Part shown: piece by piece, positions 1-9,286 of the stretch | How the letters are laid out: each line of letters opens with the position of its first letter | Position numbering within the stretch: position 1 is the first letter of the stretch | Source of the DNA: Gemmatimonadota bacterium | Lineage (GTDB): Bacteria > Latescibacterota > UBA2968 > UBA8231 | DNA length: 64,000 bases | Assembly: GCA_009840005.1 (NCBI GenBank) | Contig: VXOR01000092.1 | Coordinates: forward strand, 47,726-111,725 | Direction of reading: 5' to 3' | Translations under genes and position numbers: made by a program | Notes under the pieces: model-generated | What the model was told of the DNA's origin: nothing | Databases searched by the model: none | What the model saw: only the letters and a program-made list of their open reading frames with translations

Positions 1-408
1 GCCTTTCAGCAGATTGACTATGCCGAACACAAGGATTGGTCTTTTGTGCGCTTGCCGCCCGAGCACCCGCTCTACCATTGCTTCTACGACATAGATTCGC
101 TGCCACGAGGCTTTTGGGACATCTGGTTTTGGAATATAAACTCTGGCTTTGAATTGTCGCCCAATTTTTTGGAGGGTATTGAGGTGGATGGCCGCATCGT
201 GGGGGTTTACTCACAAAAGGACTACGCGGACCTGTTAGCGGGCGAGGCCGAGCGGATCCGCGAGTCGGATCGGGCCGGCAACAGAGTTAACGGTCGTTTT
301 GTCACGGGTGCTGATGAATTGCCGGTCTATGACCTCGGCGTCAATATGGTAGTGTATGCGTTGACGCGGGAAGGATCATTGGCCCAACAATTAGTCGATG
401 CGGACTGA
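1..408 (+). CDS. DUF4159 domain protein, 3' part (runs off left edge)
   Basis: The reading frame is open from base 1, so the real start lies outside the window and only the last 135 residues are seen. They match the C-terminal half of DUF4159: a His-Pro-Leu-Tyr-His segment, a Leu-Pro-x-Gly turn, a GRIVGVYSQKDY strand, and a closing LGVNMVVYALTREGSLA block. DUF4159 has a glutamine-amidotransferase-like fold and is usually found near membrane or envelope genes in FCB and planctomycete-type genomes. Its biochemical role is unknown. It is followed after 52 bases by a secreted beta-propeller gene and probably belongs to the same envelope operon. A GTG at 46 is an internal codon rather than a start. 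Confidence 0.75.
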   Translation, partial: AFQQIDYAEHKDWSFVRLPPEHPLYHCFYDIDSLPRGFWDIWFWNINSGFELSPNFLEGIEVDGRIVGVYSQKDYADLLAGEAERIRESDRAGNRVNGRFVTGADELPVYDLGVNMVVYALTREGSLAQQLVDAD

Positions 409-460
409 GGGATGTTGCCGTGTGATACCTATTCATAAACCTTATGCAAGGAGGTGCGTT

Positions 461-1330
461 ATGAACTATCGATCCCTATTGATCCTCTGCTTGGCAACCT
501 TGGGGCTGGCCGCCAGTGGTTGGGGACAAGCCGACGGTCGGATAGCATTTATATCCGACCGCGACGGGCGCGGGGACGTGTGGATTATGAATGCGGACGG
601 GAGCGACCCCGTGAACCTGACCCAAGGACGGGATTGCGCTAGTCCGGCTTGGGCGCCGGATGGCATGAAGATCGCCTATATTGCCGGCGGCGAAATCTGG
701 TTGATGGACGCCGACGGCAGCAATCCGCAACAGGTGACAGACGATGCCGTCGATAAAGCGCGGCTGTGGTGGTCTGAAGACGGGAGGAGCATTTACTATG
801 TCGTTGTTCCAACTTGGCCGCTGCCGGACGAGTGGGCCCCTGATGCGTTTGTTGTGGCACTGGACGGCAGTGGCTCGTCGCCTGCGGACTGGAGAGAAGT
901 ATATAGCCGTTTCCTCCCTGGTGTTTCTCCAGACGGAATCCTACTAGCAACCGTCTGGTTGTGGGATGGAGGGGGCCATAAGCACGTCGATTTCTACATC
1001 CGCACCAGTGCCAGTGATCACATGCACCCACGTTATCTTCTACCTGAATCACTCCAGAATAAACTGATATACACTGAACCCTACGAAAATTGGCGAACGT
1101 TCCCTACTTGGTCGCCCGACGGCCTGAGAATAGCCTTCGCTGGTTTTCTCGATTTCATGGATCAGTTTGAGATTTGGGCGGCTGATACAGACGGGGGCAA
1201 CTGGATCGAGTTGACCAACGGCTTAGGTGGACGCGAGCCCACTTGGCAACCGATCTCTCCTGCTACTACAAGCGTCGAGTCCCAGTCATGGGGACGGATT
1301 AAATCACTGCCTTCAGCGGGCACTCGTTAA
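461..1330 (+). CDS. Secreted TolB-like PD40 beta-propeller protein
   Basis: This 289-residue protein starts at ATG 461, chosen because a strong AAGGAGG ribosome site sits seven bases upstream. The frame is open back to 398, but that start has no site and overlaps the previous gene. Residues 1-24 form a signal peptide (positive start, Leu-rich core, Ala-Ser-Gly-Trp-Gly-Gln end). The body has PD40/TolB-like propeller blades: IAFISDRDGRGDVWIMNADG, then W-x-PDG-x-KIAYI, then W-SPDGLRIAF near the C terminus. Such proteins act in the periplasm or on the surface as protein-binding platforms. Only about four clear blades are seen, fewer than in TolB itself, and no Tol-Pal partners are nearby. The function is therefore unassigned. 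Confidence 0.75.
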   Translation: MNYRSLLILCLATLGLAASGWGQADGRIAFISDRDGRGDVWIMNADGSDPVNLTQGRDCASPAWAPDGMKIAYIAGGEIWLMDADGSNPQQVTDDAVDKARLWWSEDGRSIYYVVVPTWPLPDEWAPDAFVVALDGSGSSPADWREVYSRFLPGVSPDGILLATVWLWDGGGHKHVDFYIRTSASDHMHPRYLLPESLQNKLIYTEPYENWRTFPTWSPDGLRIAFAGFLDFMDQFEIWAADTDGGNWIELTNGLGGREPTWQPISPATTSVESQSWGRIKSLPSAGTR

Positions 1331-1373
1331 TAGCTACGACGAGGCCAGCGGGGGTAATTCGGAGGGCATTAGC

Positions 1374-1670
1374 ATGATACGCATTGATACCTTAAAACGC
1401 TGCGGCACGACCTTGACCATCGAACTCGTGGGATATATCCACAGGGAGGAGTTCGCCATCCTGTATGACTTCCTAAAATCGCAGGCCGAAGAGGGGATAA
1501 CAGAGGTGTGCATCGTGGCCAACGACGTGCGGGCACTCAATCCATTGCTTGGGCGAGAGGCGACCCGTTTGGCGCAACTGGGGCTGCGGTTGCGCTTTCA
1601 GCAGCTTCCTCGGCACCTAAAGTATACATTAGAATACTGGGGTACGGAGGCATGGATAGATGACGAATAA
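1374..1670 (+). CDS. Small cytoplasmic protein, possibly STAS-like
   Basis: This is a 98-residue protein starting at ATG 1374, seven bases after GGAGGG. The open frame extends upstream to 1227, but that part overlaps the propeller gene. It has no signal peptide or membrane segment. The alternating pattern (TLTIELVGYI, a helix, then EVCIVANDVRALN, a helix, then a basic C-terminal strand) recalls a STAS or anti-anti-sigma-like beta-alpha fold. The conserved phosphoserine region of SpoIIAA is not evident. Its stop overlaps the next start by 11 bases, so translation of the two is probably coupled. I do not recognise a family with confidence. Confidence 0.6.
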   Translation: MIRIDTLKRCGTTLTIELVGYIHREEFAILYDFLKSQAEEGITEVCIVANDVRALNPLLGREATRLAQLGLRLRFQQLPRHLKYTLEYWGTEAWIDDE

Positions 1671-3312
1671 GATGTGGTCTTTACTCGTGCTGATCGCGCT
1701 GGGTGGCACGCCGGCGCTGGCGGGCGAGTGGGTGCAAGAGGGCGCCGACCATTTTGCGGCCGGCACGTTTGTCGGCGCGGCGCTCGACAGCGTGGGACGG
1801 GTGTCGCTGGCGTCGTTTCGCGGGGTCAACCTCGCGTTGGAGGCGGTGGCGTCGTCCGGGCCGAACACCTTGAGCGGTCGGCGCAGCGTTACCGATGGCG
1901 ATACTGGCACCGAGTGGCGCTTTGACAACGAGGTCGAAGTGTTGGGCAAGTGGATTCGCCTCGACTTGGGCGGTGATCGCGGGGTGCGCCAAGTGCGGCT
2001 GCTGCCGGGCCGGACGGTGGACCAACGGCCGCTGTTTTTCGTCAAAGGCTATCGCCTCGAAGTGGCGCGGGAAGCCACGCCCGACGATTGGGTGTTGGTG
2101 GCGCAACAGGCGGAAAACACCCGCCCGACAGTCGATACGTCGGTGGATTCAACGTGGATTGAGACCGGCGCGGAGGGGGGGCCGCTGCCGGTGTTGGGCC
2201 GCTTTGTGCGCCTGCGGCTGACGCGCGAAGACCCGCCCAACTGGGTTTCCATCGGCGAGGTGGAAGTGTTTGGCGAGGGCTTCCGCGCCGAGGGCGCGTT
2301 TGAGTCGGCGGTGTTCGACGCGGGGCAGCCGGTCAACTTGGGTCGGGTGTGGTTTGCTGGCCAGACGCCGCCGGGCACGGTTTTGCGGGTGCAATTTCGC
2401 ACATCAGCCGATGGGGAGACGTGGCCTGAGTGGCACCGGGTGCCGGCGTGGGATTTGGCCCAAGTAGGCGCGGGCGTGGCCCTGACCGAGCCGGAGCCCG
2501 CGCAGTTTGTGCAGTATCGGGCGGTCATGGAAACGCGCGATCCGTTGCAAGCGCCGCGGCTTGAGCAGGTGGTGGTTGCCTTTGGCGAACAGCTTTTTGC
2601 GCAGGCGGTAGCAGGGGCTATTGCGCCGTTGCGCCCGGTGTTGGGCGCGGAGACGGTGTTTACCTACACCTTTGACGTGGAAATCGGCTCGGAAGATCTC
2701 GGTTTTGACCGCGTGCATATTGGCCTGCCGGGGGTGGTGCAGCAGGTGCGGTTTGATGGAGTGGTGCTGCCGGAAGAGGGGTACGAGGCTCGCTGGGACG
2801 ATGCGGGCCTTTGGTTGGCGTTGGGCGCCGAGCACCTCGTGCGCCGGTCGGGACGGCTCGAAGTAGAGTTTGCGTCGGTGCTGTTGCAGCCAACGCTGGC
2901 GGTGCGGTCGGCGGTGGCTTTGGGTGCGGATGCGGATTGGCAGTATGTGCGGCCGGTGGCAGCCGAGGCTTCGACGTTGGTCGGCGAGGGGGTGGTAGGC
3001 CGTGCGCTGCCGCGCGCGGGCGTGTCGGTGCGGCCCAATCCGTTCAACGCGGCGGCGGGTGCGGCGCACATTCAAATTGACTTGGCCAAGGTGCAGCATC
3101 CGCAGGCGTTGACGGTGGTGCTGTACGATTTGGCTGGTCGGCCGCAGCGGGTGCTGTGGGACGGGCTGGCGGCGGCTGGGCGCAAGCGGCTGAGGTGGGA
3201 TGGCCGCGACGCTAGCGGGGGACTGGTCGCGCCCGGGCATTATCTGCTGCGCGTTGAAATTGATGCCGACCGCGGGGATGTGTGGACGGGGTTGGTCGGG
3301 GTGGTGTACTAA
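1660..3312 (+). CDS. Secreted discoidin (F5/8 C)-like protein with FlgD-like C-terminal domain
   Basis: This 550-residue protein has a signal peptide (residues 1-21, ending LGGTPALAG). It is followed by an F5/8 type C (discoidin)-like module: NLALEAVASS, TDGDTGTEWRF, a KWIRLDLGG strand and VGRFVRLRL. Middle beta-rich domains come next. The last ~85 residues are a FlgD/Ig-like segment with an NPFN motif, VVLYDLAG and GRDASGGLVAPGHYLLRVE. In FCB bacteria such C-terminal domains mark secreted or surface proteins, often tied to type IX-like export. This is known for the family and not shown here. It is probably a surface carbohydrate- or protein-binding component of the envelope operon. The gene has strongly G-biased third positions like its neighbours. 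Confidence 0.75.
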   Translation: MTNKMWSLLVLIALGGTPALAGEWVQEGADHFAAGTFVGAALDSVGRVSLASFRGVNLALEAVASSGPNTLSGRRSVTDGDTGTEWRFDNEVEVLGKWIRLDLGGDRGVRQVRLLPGRTVDQRPLFFVKGYRLEVAREATPDDWVLVAQQAENTRPTVDTSVDSTWIETGAEGGPLPVLGRFVRLRLTREDPPNWVSIGEVEVFGEGFRAEGAFESAVFDAGQPVNLGRVWFAGQTPPGTVLRVQFRTSADGETWPEWHRVPAWDLAQVGAGVALTEPEPAQFVQYRAVMETRDPLQAPRLEQVVVAFGEQLFAQAVAGAIAPLRPVLGAETVFTYTFDVEIGSEDLGFDRVHIGLPGVVQQVRFDGVVLPEEGYEARWDDAGLWLALGAEHLVRRSGRLEVEFASVLLQPTLAVRSAVALGADADWQYVRPVAAEASTLVGEGVVGRALPRAGVSVRPNPFNAAAGAAHIQIDLAKVQHPQALTVVLYDLAGRPQRVLWDGLAAAGRKRLRWDGRDASGGLVAPGHYLLRVEIDADRGDVWTGLVGVVY

Positions 3313-3320
3313 CTCGTCCA

Positions 3321-3356
3321 CTGAGCCTGTCGAAGTGGACGCTTCGACAAGCTCAG
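3321..3356. repeat. Palindromic REP-like element
   Basis: Two 15-base arms, CTGAGCCTGTCGAAG (3321-3335) and CTTCGACAAGCTCAG (3342-3356), are inverted with a 6-base loop. They match at 14 of 15 positions. The element lies just after the stop of the discoidin-like gene and could form a strong hairpin in the transcript. Similar CTTCGAC...GCTCAG palindromes are common intergenic repeats in environmental bacteria. Diverged relatives occur here near 11362 and 26391. Confidence 0.75.
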
Positions 3357-3420
3357 CGTCCTTATGAAGCTCAGCGTCCTTATGAAGCTCAGCGTCCTTA
3401 TGAAGCTCAGCGTCCTTAAG
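3351..3420 (+). repeat. 18-bp tandem repeat, 3.9 copies
   Basis: The unit GCTCAGCGTCCTTATGAA is repeated without change at 3351, 3369 and 3387, with a partial copy at 3405-3420. The unit begins with the right end of the palindromic element, so it probably grew from that element by slippage. Because 18 is a multiple of three, the array reads as MKLSVL repeats in frame with the downstream barrel gene. The signal peptide places the real start after the array. Confidence 0.85.
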
Positions 3421-3441
3421 TCGAAAGGTGATACAAAAACT

Positions 3442-6066
3442 ATGCGTGCATACTGCCAAGCTATCCTCTGTATCGCCTTGCTGCTGTCCGGGCGTCCGCT
3501 GTTGGCCGATTTGCCCGACGCCGAGCCCTCGCGCCACTTTTTGCGCCGCCCGCCCCTGAGCGCGTACACCAATTACGGCGAGGACCTGTACCGGCCCTAT
3601 CGCCGCGAGATCCGCTTGGCTCCGCGCTACGACTTCTTAGGCCGCTTCCTCGCCGAGGGCTTCTTAGTCTATGAGTTGGACGAGCAGCGGCCCGGCGGCA
3701 GCCGCATCCTCAAGGACCGCCTCTATCGCTCGCTCAACAACCTGATTGTCGCCCACGACAGCTACGGTCCGTGGCACTGGTCGTTGACCGTGGGTGACGA
3801 GGTGCGCACCGAGTTTACGCCGTTGACCTTGCGCCAGGCCGGCTTCAATGGGTTGCGTTGGGACGTGGTCTTTCCGGCCAACAAAGTTACCTTGCTGACC
3901 ACGCGCGGCTTTGACTCGTCGCTATTCCCCACGCTCAACAGCTTTTCCGACCCGGTGGCCCAAGGGCGCGGTACGCTCATCGACTTTTTGGAGCGCACCG
4001 AGGAAAACCCGGTGTACAATCTCGCCGGGCACTGGCAGACCCGCATCGGCGATGTGTTGCGCTTTGGCGCGACGTTGGTCAACCAGCATCAGGCCAATAC
4101 GGCTCGGGGCAGTGGGGGCGGCTTTTTGAGCGGTGGTATCCCCTATCCGGCCATGCAGCCGCCGGCCGAGATTACCGTGCGGGTGCGCGACGACTCGCCG
4201 CAAAGCGATGAGGCCGGGGCTATTGTGTACGACATTGTGCTTGAATTGGTAGGAGAAGGGCCGGAGGGCGAGGCCACGATCAGCAGCGATCCGGCCGACG
4301 ACCGCTTTGCGCCCGGGTTGCAAGCGCAAGTGTTGGGCGGCCGCCGCGGCGATGGCTTTCGCGAGGTGCGCGGTGACGAGGCGGTGGAATACCTGTTTGT
4401 GGTGCCGGAGGATTTCGCGCCGCGGCGGGCGCGGGTGCGGGCGTTGGTGGCCAATGATTACCGCATTGAGACGGCGCAACAGCACCCGTTTTTCGACGCG
4501 CTGCGCAATCAGTTTACGCCGCGCAACACGTCTTTTGAGACGCGGGTGCGAGCGCCCGGGGAGGTGCGCGATTTTTCCAATCGGCGGGCCGTGGAGTTTG
4601 ACCACGGCTTTACGACCGGCCAGACGATTTTCGGCTTTGACGCCGAGGCCACGTTTGTCGGCCTGAAGGTGCGCGGCGAATACCAGCGCAACCTGCTCTA
4701 CCGCAGTTTCCCGGTGTTGCGCGGCCAGCGCGATAAGCAGCGGGCAGCCGCGTGGTACGTCCATGCGCTCAAGGATGTCGGTCGCTGGGAGGTGGGTGGG
4801 GAGCTCTTCCGCTTGGGGCCGCGCTACGGCGGCGGGTACGACAGTCGGCGCGGCGGGGTGCGGCTGTACACCGACTTGGGCGGCGACAGCCAAGACCAAC
4901 AGATGCTATCGGAGTTTCCCCTCGTCGATGACAACGACGACAACGACCGCTACGCCGACGACAATTTGCGCGATTATCCCAACGGCTCAGAGACCGAGTC
5001 GGGCGTCTTTCCGGGATTAGACGAGGACAACGACAACATCCCGGACGACGACAAAAACGCCAATGGCATCCCCGATTTTGAGGAGCCGTTTTTGCTGTAT
5101 TACTCCGATCCGCAGGAGTTTGTCTATGGCATTGACCTCAACAACAACGGCGTGATCGACGAGCGCGAAAACGACAATAAGCCCGACTATCCCTACGACC
5201 GCGACCGCCGCGGCCTGCACGGCTTTGTCGCCCTGCCGGATTGGCGTGGCCTGTCGGCTGGGCTGGGCTACTATCGCCAAGAGGAAATCGCCGGGCCGGG
5301 GCAGGCGGTGTCGCGCTACGGGCGGATGTCGTATCACTTTGACGTGCCGCGGTGGGGCCAAGTCCAGTTCGATCACGACAGCAAGCGGGTCGAGGACACC
5401 GTGCCGGATTCGGTGTATGTCTTCCGCGCTGGCGAGAACAACAACCCGGACCGGCCGCCCACGCCCGATGCCTTGCTGATGGCCGATTCGTGGGTGCATA
5501 CCTCGTTTGTCGGCACCCGGCTTGCGCGGCTGGACCAGCTCCACTTTGAAAACAACGCGCAGTGGATTTTGAATCGGCAGCTAGCCGCTGATACCCGCAT
5601 GCAGACCTTCACGATGGTCAACAAAGCCGACTACACGTACGAGTTGGCCCGCCTGCGCGTCCAAGCGATGATTAAGCATTTGTACAAGCACGTTACCGCC
5701 AGCGACCGGCGGCGGGCGGTGGAGTCGTGGAACCAGATCGCGCCCATCCTGCGCGTGGATTGGACGCTGACCGAGAATACGTTGGTGCAGTTTGGCCAGC
5801 AGGGGATGGGAGTGCCGTTTACGCGCACGTTGCTACCGGTGCTGGCGTTTCGCTTTATCGACCGAGTGGATCGGGAGCGCGAACTGCGCTCGGCCAGTTC
5901 GGTGCTGATGTTCACGGTGCGCGGCACGTACATTGGCTACACCATGGTCTCTAACACTGGCATTGAGTTGCGCCACGAGGAATTTGCCGATCCGGCCGTG
6001 GCGCGCACCCGCGACGGGGGGGTGTCGCGGTTTTTCATCTCGGTTATCGCCGGATACGATCGCTAA
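3442..6066 (+). CDS. Large predicted outer-membrane beta-barrel protein with acidic Ca-binding-like insert
   Basis: This is an 874-residue protein. I place the start at ATG 3442 because a signal peptide begins there (MRAYCQAILCIALLLSG, ending LLADLPDAEP) and AAAGGTG lies upstream. The open frame back to 3364 only adds the MKLSVL repeats. Much of the chain has alternating aromatic/polar strands typical of barrels. Residues around 490-590 (about 4920-5210) are a dense Asp/Asn run (DDNDDNDRYADDN, GLDEDNDNIPDDDKN, DLNNNGVIDERENDN) like thrombospondin type 3 or dockerin-like Ca2+ loops. The last residues are beta strand without a terminal Phe. It is probably a surface structural component working with the TPR protein that follows. 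No named family is recognised. Confidence 0.7.
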   Translation: MRAYCQAILCIALLLSGRPLLADLPDAEPSRHFLRRPPLSAYTNYGEDLYRPYRREIRLAPRYDFLGRFLAEGFLVYELDEQRPGGSRILKDRLYRSLNNLIVAHDSYGPWHWSLTVGDEVRTEFTPLTLRQAGFNGLRWDVVFPANKVTLLTTRGFDSSLFPTLNSFSDPVAQGRGTLIDFLERTEENPVYNLAGHWQTRIGDVLRFGATLVNQHQANTARGSGGGFLSGGIPYPAMQPPAEITVRVRDDSPQSDEAGAIVYDIVLELVGEGPEGEATISSDPADDRFAPGLQAQVLGGRRGDGFREVRGDEAVEYLFVVPEDFAPRRARVRALVANDYRIETAQQHPFFDALRNQFTPRNTSFETRVRAPGEVRDFSNRRAVEFDHGFTTGQTIFGFDAEATFVGLKVRGEYQRNLLYRSFPVLRGQRDKQRAAAWYVHALKDVGRWEVGGELFRLGPRYGGGYDSRRGGVRLYTDLGGDSQDQQMLSEFPLVDDNDDNDRYADDNLRDYPNGSETESGVFPGLDEDNDNIPDDDKNANGIPDFEEPFLLYYSDPQEFVYGIDLNNNGVIDERENDNKPDYPYDRDRRGLHGFVALPDWRGLSAGLGYYRQEEIAGPGQAVSRYGRMSYHFDVPRWGQVQFDHDSKRVEDTVPDSVYVFRAGENNNPDRPPTPDALLMADSWVHTSFVGTRLARLDQLHFENNAQWILNRQLAADTRMQTFTMVNKADYTYELARLRVQAMIKHLYKHVTASDRRRAVESWNQIAPILRVDWTLTENTLVQFGQQGMGVPFTRTLLPVLAFRFIDRVDRERELRSASSVLMFTVRGTYIGYTMVSNTGIELRHEEFADPAVARTRDGGVSRFFISVIAGYDR

Positions 6067-6092
6067 CGACAAGAGGGTGAAAGGCGAATAAA

Positions 6093-9000
6093 ATGGCTAT
6101 TTGGCTTCCGTTGGTGATGGCCGGCTTAGTGGCTGGCAGTCAGTTTGTGACCAATCCAGAGGACTTGGGCAAGCGCTTTGCGCGGGCGCAAAAGCTGCTG
6201 GCGACCGGCGATTTTGCCGGGGCCCAACGAATCTACGAAGGCGTATTGGCCGTGCAGGATGGGGCGCTGATGCGCGCTTCGGCCGTGCGCGTGGAGGTGG
6301 ATGAGCGGGCGGTCGGCGTGCAAGCGGCCGCGCGCTACCAATTGGCCAATATGGGCCGCAAGCAGGCGCAGTTGTGGCGGGAAGAAGCCGCGCTGGCCGA
6401 TTCGGTGGAGGCCGATTCGTTGGCTGGGCTGGCCACGGCGTCCTTGCAGATGTCGGCAGATCGGTTTGCCGCATTGCGCGATGAGGAAGGCTTTGAACTG
6501 CGCGAGACCGCGGCGTACCTCGTGGTAGAATGCTTTTTTGACGCCAAAGAGTACGCGGCCGCAGCCAAGGCCGGTCAGGTGTTGTTGCGCCTGTTTCCCA
6601 CCGGGCGTTACGCCGAGCGGACGCGCTATACGCTGGGCTGGGCTTGGTTTTACCAGCAAGAGTACGCCGAGGCGGTGGCGGCCTTTGCGGCATACTTGCA
6701 GGATGCGCCCGCGGGGATTCGGGCGGATCGGGCACGGTTGCAGATGGGGTTGGCGCTAGAGGAGTTGGCGCAGTATGAAGACGCGCTGGCGGCGTTTGGG
6801 CCGTTGGCCGACGCCTACGATCCGGCGAGTATGGACGACGCCGAGAAGCGAGCGGTGGCGTTGGCCGGATTGCGCCAAGGGCAGTCGCGGCGCACGCTGG
6901 CGGCTAAGGCGTGGATCAAGCGCGGCGATATGCTCAAGGCGCTGGAACGCTATGCGGATGCGCTGGCCGCGTACAAGAAGGTCAGCCGGGATTTTCCGCA
7001 GGAGCCGCAGCTTGCCGAGCAGGCGTGGGTGCGGCAGGCCCTGTTGGCGCAGACCGCGCACGGGGTGGATGCCAGTCTGGAGGTCTATCGCTATGCGGCC
7101 GAGCAAGCCGAGCGGCCGGCGTTCCGGGCGCGGATGCAGGCCGGGCTGATGAGCTTGCTGTTTGACGAGGGCCGCTACGAGGAGTCGCTGGCGGCGCATC
7201 GGTTCTACCTGACGGCGTACAAGGAGTTTGCCGAGACGGCCGGGGTATCGGTGAGCGAGGCCATGTTCCGCCAAGCCGAGTGCCTGCGGCTGATGGGCGA
7301 AGAAAGTGCGGTCGCCGATAGTGCCGATGTGTGGTTTGCCGAGGCGCTGGACCTGTACGGTGAGGTGGGGTCGTATCTGGCGGCGGAGGCCCGGTTTTGG
7401 CAGGGGACGATCCATCAGGCCCTCGGCGACTCGACGGCGGCCTTGGCGCAGTTTGAGCAGGTTGCGGCCGGGGAGGCCACCCCGGAGCTGAGCTGCCGCG
7501 CTCTGTTAGAAATTGCCCGCCTGCGCCACGAGCAGAGCGACGCGCTCTACGAACAGATTTTGACCCAATGTGGCGACGAGGAGGTGCGCGGGTTGGCGGC
7601 GCTGATGTTGGGCCGGCGCTACCGGCAGGCCGGGCGCGGCGAAAAAGCGCGCCAAGTGCTGGCGTCCATCGCCCCGACCCAGCCCCAGTACGCGTACGCC
7701 CAGTTGGAACTGGCGCAACTGCACGTGGAGGCGGGCAAGGCCGATGAGGCTATAGAGTTGATTGCGCGGCAGCTAGCGCAGACGCCGAATGCCGAGCTTA
7801 CCGCCCAGTTGGGGCTGTTGCACCAGCGGCGCGGCGAGCACGAGCAGGCCCTGCCGCTGTTGCGCGAGGCCCTGCCGCAGTTGGAGGGGGCTACGGCGGC
7901 TGCGGCGCAGGTGGGGTTGGGCTGGAGCTTGTACAAGACCGAGCAATACGAAGCCGCGTGGGCGGCGTGGCAGGCCGCGTGGCAACAGGGTGCGTTGGCT
8001 GGCGACCAGCAGCGCACCCTGTTGCAGGCGATGAGCGCGTGCGCTCAGACCTTGAAAGACAGCGGGCGCATGGAACGGGTCTATCGGGCGATGGTTGCAG
8101 ACGAAGCCACCCGCACCGAGGGCTTGTTGGGGCTGGGGCAGTGGTATCTGGATCAAGGGGAGGCCGCACAGGCGGCGGCGCAAGTTCGGTCGCTATTGGC
8201 GCAAGAAGACCGTGCGTGGCTCTTGGTGGGCCGGGCGTTGGTGGCGCAAGACAGCTTGGCGGCGGCGCGGGCGGCCTTGGAAAAGGGGTTGGCGCGGGTA
8301 GCGGACGCGGCGCAAGCGGCTGAATTCCACTTTGAGCTGGGCAGTGTGGCTTTGGGCGAGCGCACCTACGAGGCCGCGGCGCAGGCGTTTAGCGCGGCCT
8401 TGGAGCTGGCGCCGCGCCGGGGGCTACAGGCCGCAGCTCTGTTTTACAAGGGGCACAGCCTGCAAGCGCAGGGCGAGCGGGTGGCCGCGCAGGCGGCCTT
8501 TGAGGAGTTGGTCGCGGCCTATCCCGAGCAGCCGCAGGCCCCGGAGGCCGAGCTGCTGATCGGCGAACTGTACTACGAGACGGCCGAATACGAGCGGGCG
8601 CTGGCGTGGTACGAGCGGGTTTTGGACGCGTACCCAGACAGCAAGGACGCGCCCGAGGCCCTGTACGGAGCCGCTTGGTGCCAGTTGGAACTGGAACGCA
8701 TTGAGCCGATGCGCGACCTGTTTTTGCGCTTGGTGCGCGAGTACCCCCAGCACGAGCGCGCCCATCAGGGGCTGATGCACTTAGGCGATTACTACTACAA
8801 CGGCCACCAGTTTCTCAAGGCGTCGCGGCTGTACGAGCAAGTGGTGGAGCGCTTCCCCGAAACCGCCGACGCCGTGCAAGCGCGTCAATTGCTGACCTAT
8901 CTGGCCGATGCCGAGGCCGACTCGCTCTACAGCAAGGGCATGGCCCTGTACGACGAGGGCGAGTTTGTGCGGGCCATCGCGGTGTTGGAGGAGGTGATTG

Positions 9001-9215
9001 CGCGCTACCCTAACACCCCGAGTGAAGCGGCCGCACGGTGCAATATCGGGGTTTCTTATTATCAGATGGACAACTGGCGCTTGGCGGCGCTGGCGTATGA
9101 GGAGGCTGTCGAGGCTTTAGCAGAAAGAAAGGAAGAATGGCGCGCCTTGGAATTTGCCCGCAGCAATCGGGAGCTGATCGGCCGCCTGTATTTGGGCGAG
9201 GTGGCCGCAGAATGA
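6093..9215 (+). CDS. Exported TPR-repeat protein (about 1040 aa)
   Basis: The protein begins with a short hydrophobic stretch (MAIWLPLVMAGLVAGSQ) that may act as a signal or anchor. It is then almost entirely tetratricopeptide repeats. Recognisable units include YAERTRYTLGWAWFYQQEYA near 170, AAARYQLANM near 87, and well-formed repeats near 830-990 (ELLIGELYYETAEYERALAWY, GLMHLGDYYYNGHQFLKASR, ARCNIGVSYYQMDNWRLA). The C-terminal repeats resemble the BamD/YbgF type, which often scaffolds outer-membrane complexes. The gene starts 26 bases after the barrel gene, and the two are probably co-transcribed. Ala/Glu/Leu richness makes several antisense frames open, and those are shadows. Confidence 0.85.
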   Translation: MAIWLPLVMAGLVAGSQFVTNPEDLGKRFARAQKLLATGDFAGAQRIYEGVLAVQDGALMRASAVRVEVDERAVGVQAAARYQLANMGRKQAQLWREEAALADSVEADSLAGLATASLQMSADRFAALRDEEGFELRETAAYLVVECFFDAKEYAAAAKAGQVLLRLFPTGRYAERTRYTLGWAWFYQQEYAEAVAAFAAYLQDAPAGIRADRARLQMGLALEELAQYEDALAAFGPLADAYDPASMDDAEKRAVALAGLRQGQSRRTLAAKAWIKRGDMLKALERYADALAAYKKVSRDFPQEPQLAEQAWVRQALLAQTAHGVDASLEVYRYAAEQAERPAFRARMQAGLMSLLFDEGRYEESLAAHRFYLTAYKEFAETAGVSVSEAMFRQAECLRLMGEESAVADSADVWFAEALDLYGEVGSYLAAEARFWQGTIHQALGDSTAALAQFEQVAAGEATPELSCRALLEIARLRHEQSDALYEQILTQCGDEEVRGLAALMLGRRYRQAGRGEKARQVLASIAPTQPQYAYAQLELAQLHVEAGKADEAIELIARQLAQTPNAELTAQLGLLHQRRGEHEQALPLLREALPQLEGATAAAAQVGLGWSLYKTEQYEAAWAAWQAAWQQGALAGDQQRTLLQAMSACAQTLKDSGRMERVYRAMVADEATRTEGLLGLGQWYLDQGEAAQAAAQVRSLLAQEDRAWLLVGRALVAQDSLAAARAALEKGLARVADAAQAAEFHFELGSVALGERTYEAAAQAFSAALELAPRRGLQAAALFYKGHSLQAQGERVAAQAAFEELVAAYPEQPQAPEAELLIGELYYETAEYERALAWYERVLDAYPDSKDAPEALYGAAWCQLELERIEPMRDLFLRLVREYPQHERAHQGLMHLGDYYYNGHQFLKASRLYEQVVERFPETADAVQARQLLTYLADAEADSLYSKGMALYDEGEFVRAIAVLEEVIARYPNTPSEAAARCNIGVSYYQMDNWRLAALAYEEAVEALAERKEEWRALEFARSNRELIGRLYLGEVAAE

Positions 9216-9286
9216 AGCGGCGCGTCCTGCTCAATCGCATTCTCAGTGGCCTCTCGGATACCAACATTCCTTCTCGGAGAGTAATT

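Noticed and set aside
3364..3441. Start of the barrel protein at the MKLSVL repeats
   Set aside because: A signal peptide and ribosome site support ATG 3442; the repeats are non-coding array sequence in frame by chance.
2404..3537. 377-residue open frame on the minus strand
   Set aside because: It lies antisense to the discoidin/FlgD-like gene, has no domain pattern, and includes the tandem repeat as a KDAELH string; it is a shadow of GC-rich codon bias.
3922..4899. 325-residue minus-strand frame within the large barrel gene
   Set aside because: Composition is His/Arg/Ala-rich without any family motif, and the plus-strand barrel is continuous; it is a shadow frame.
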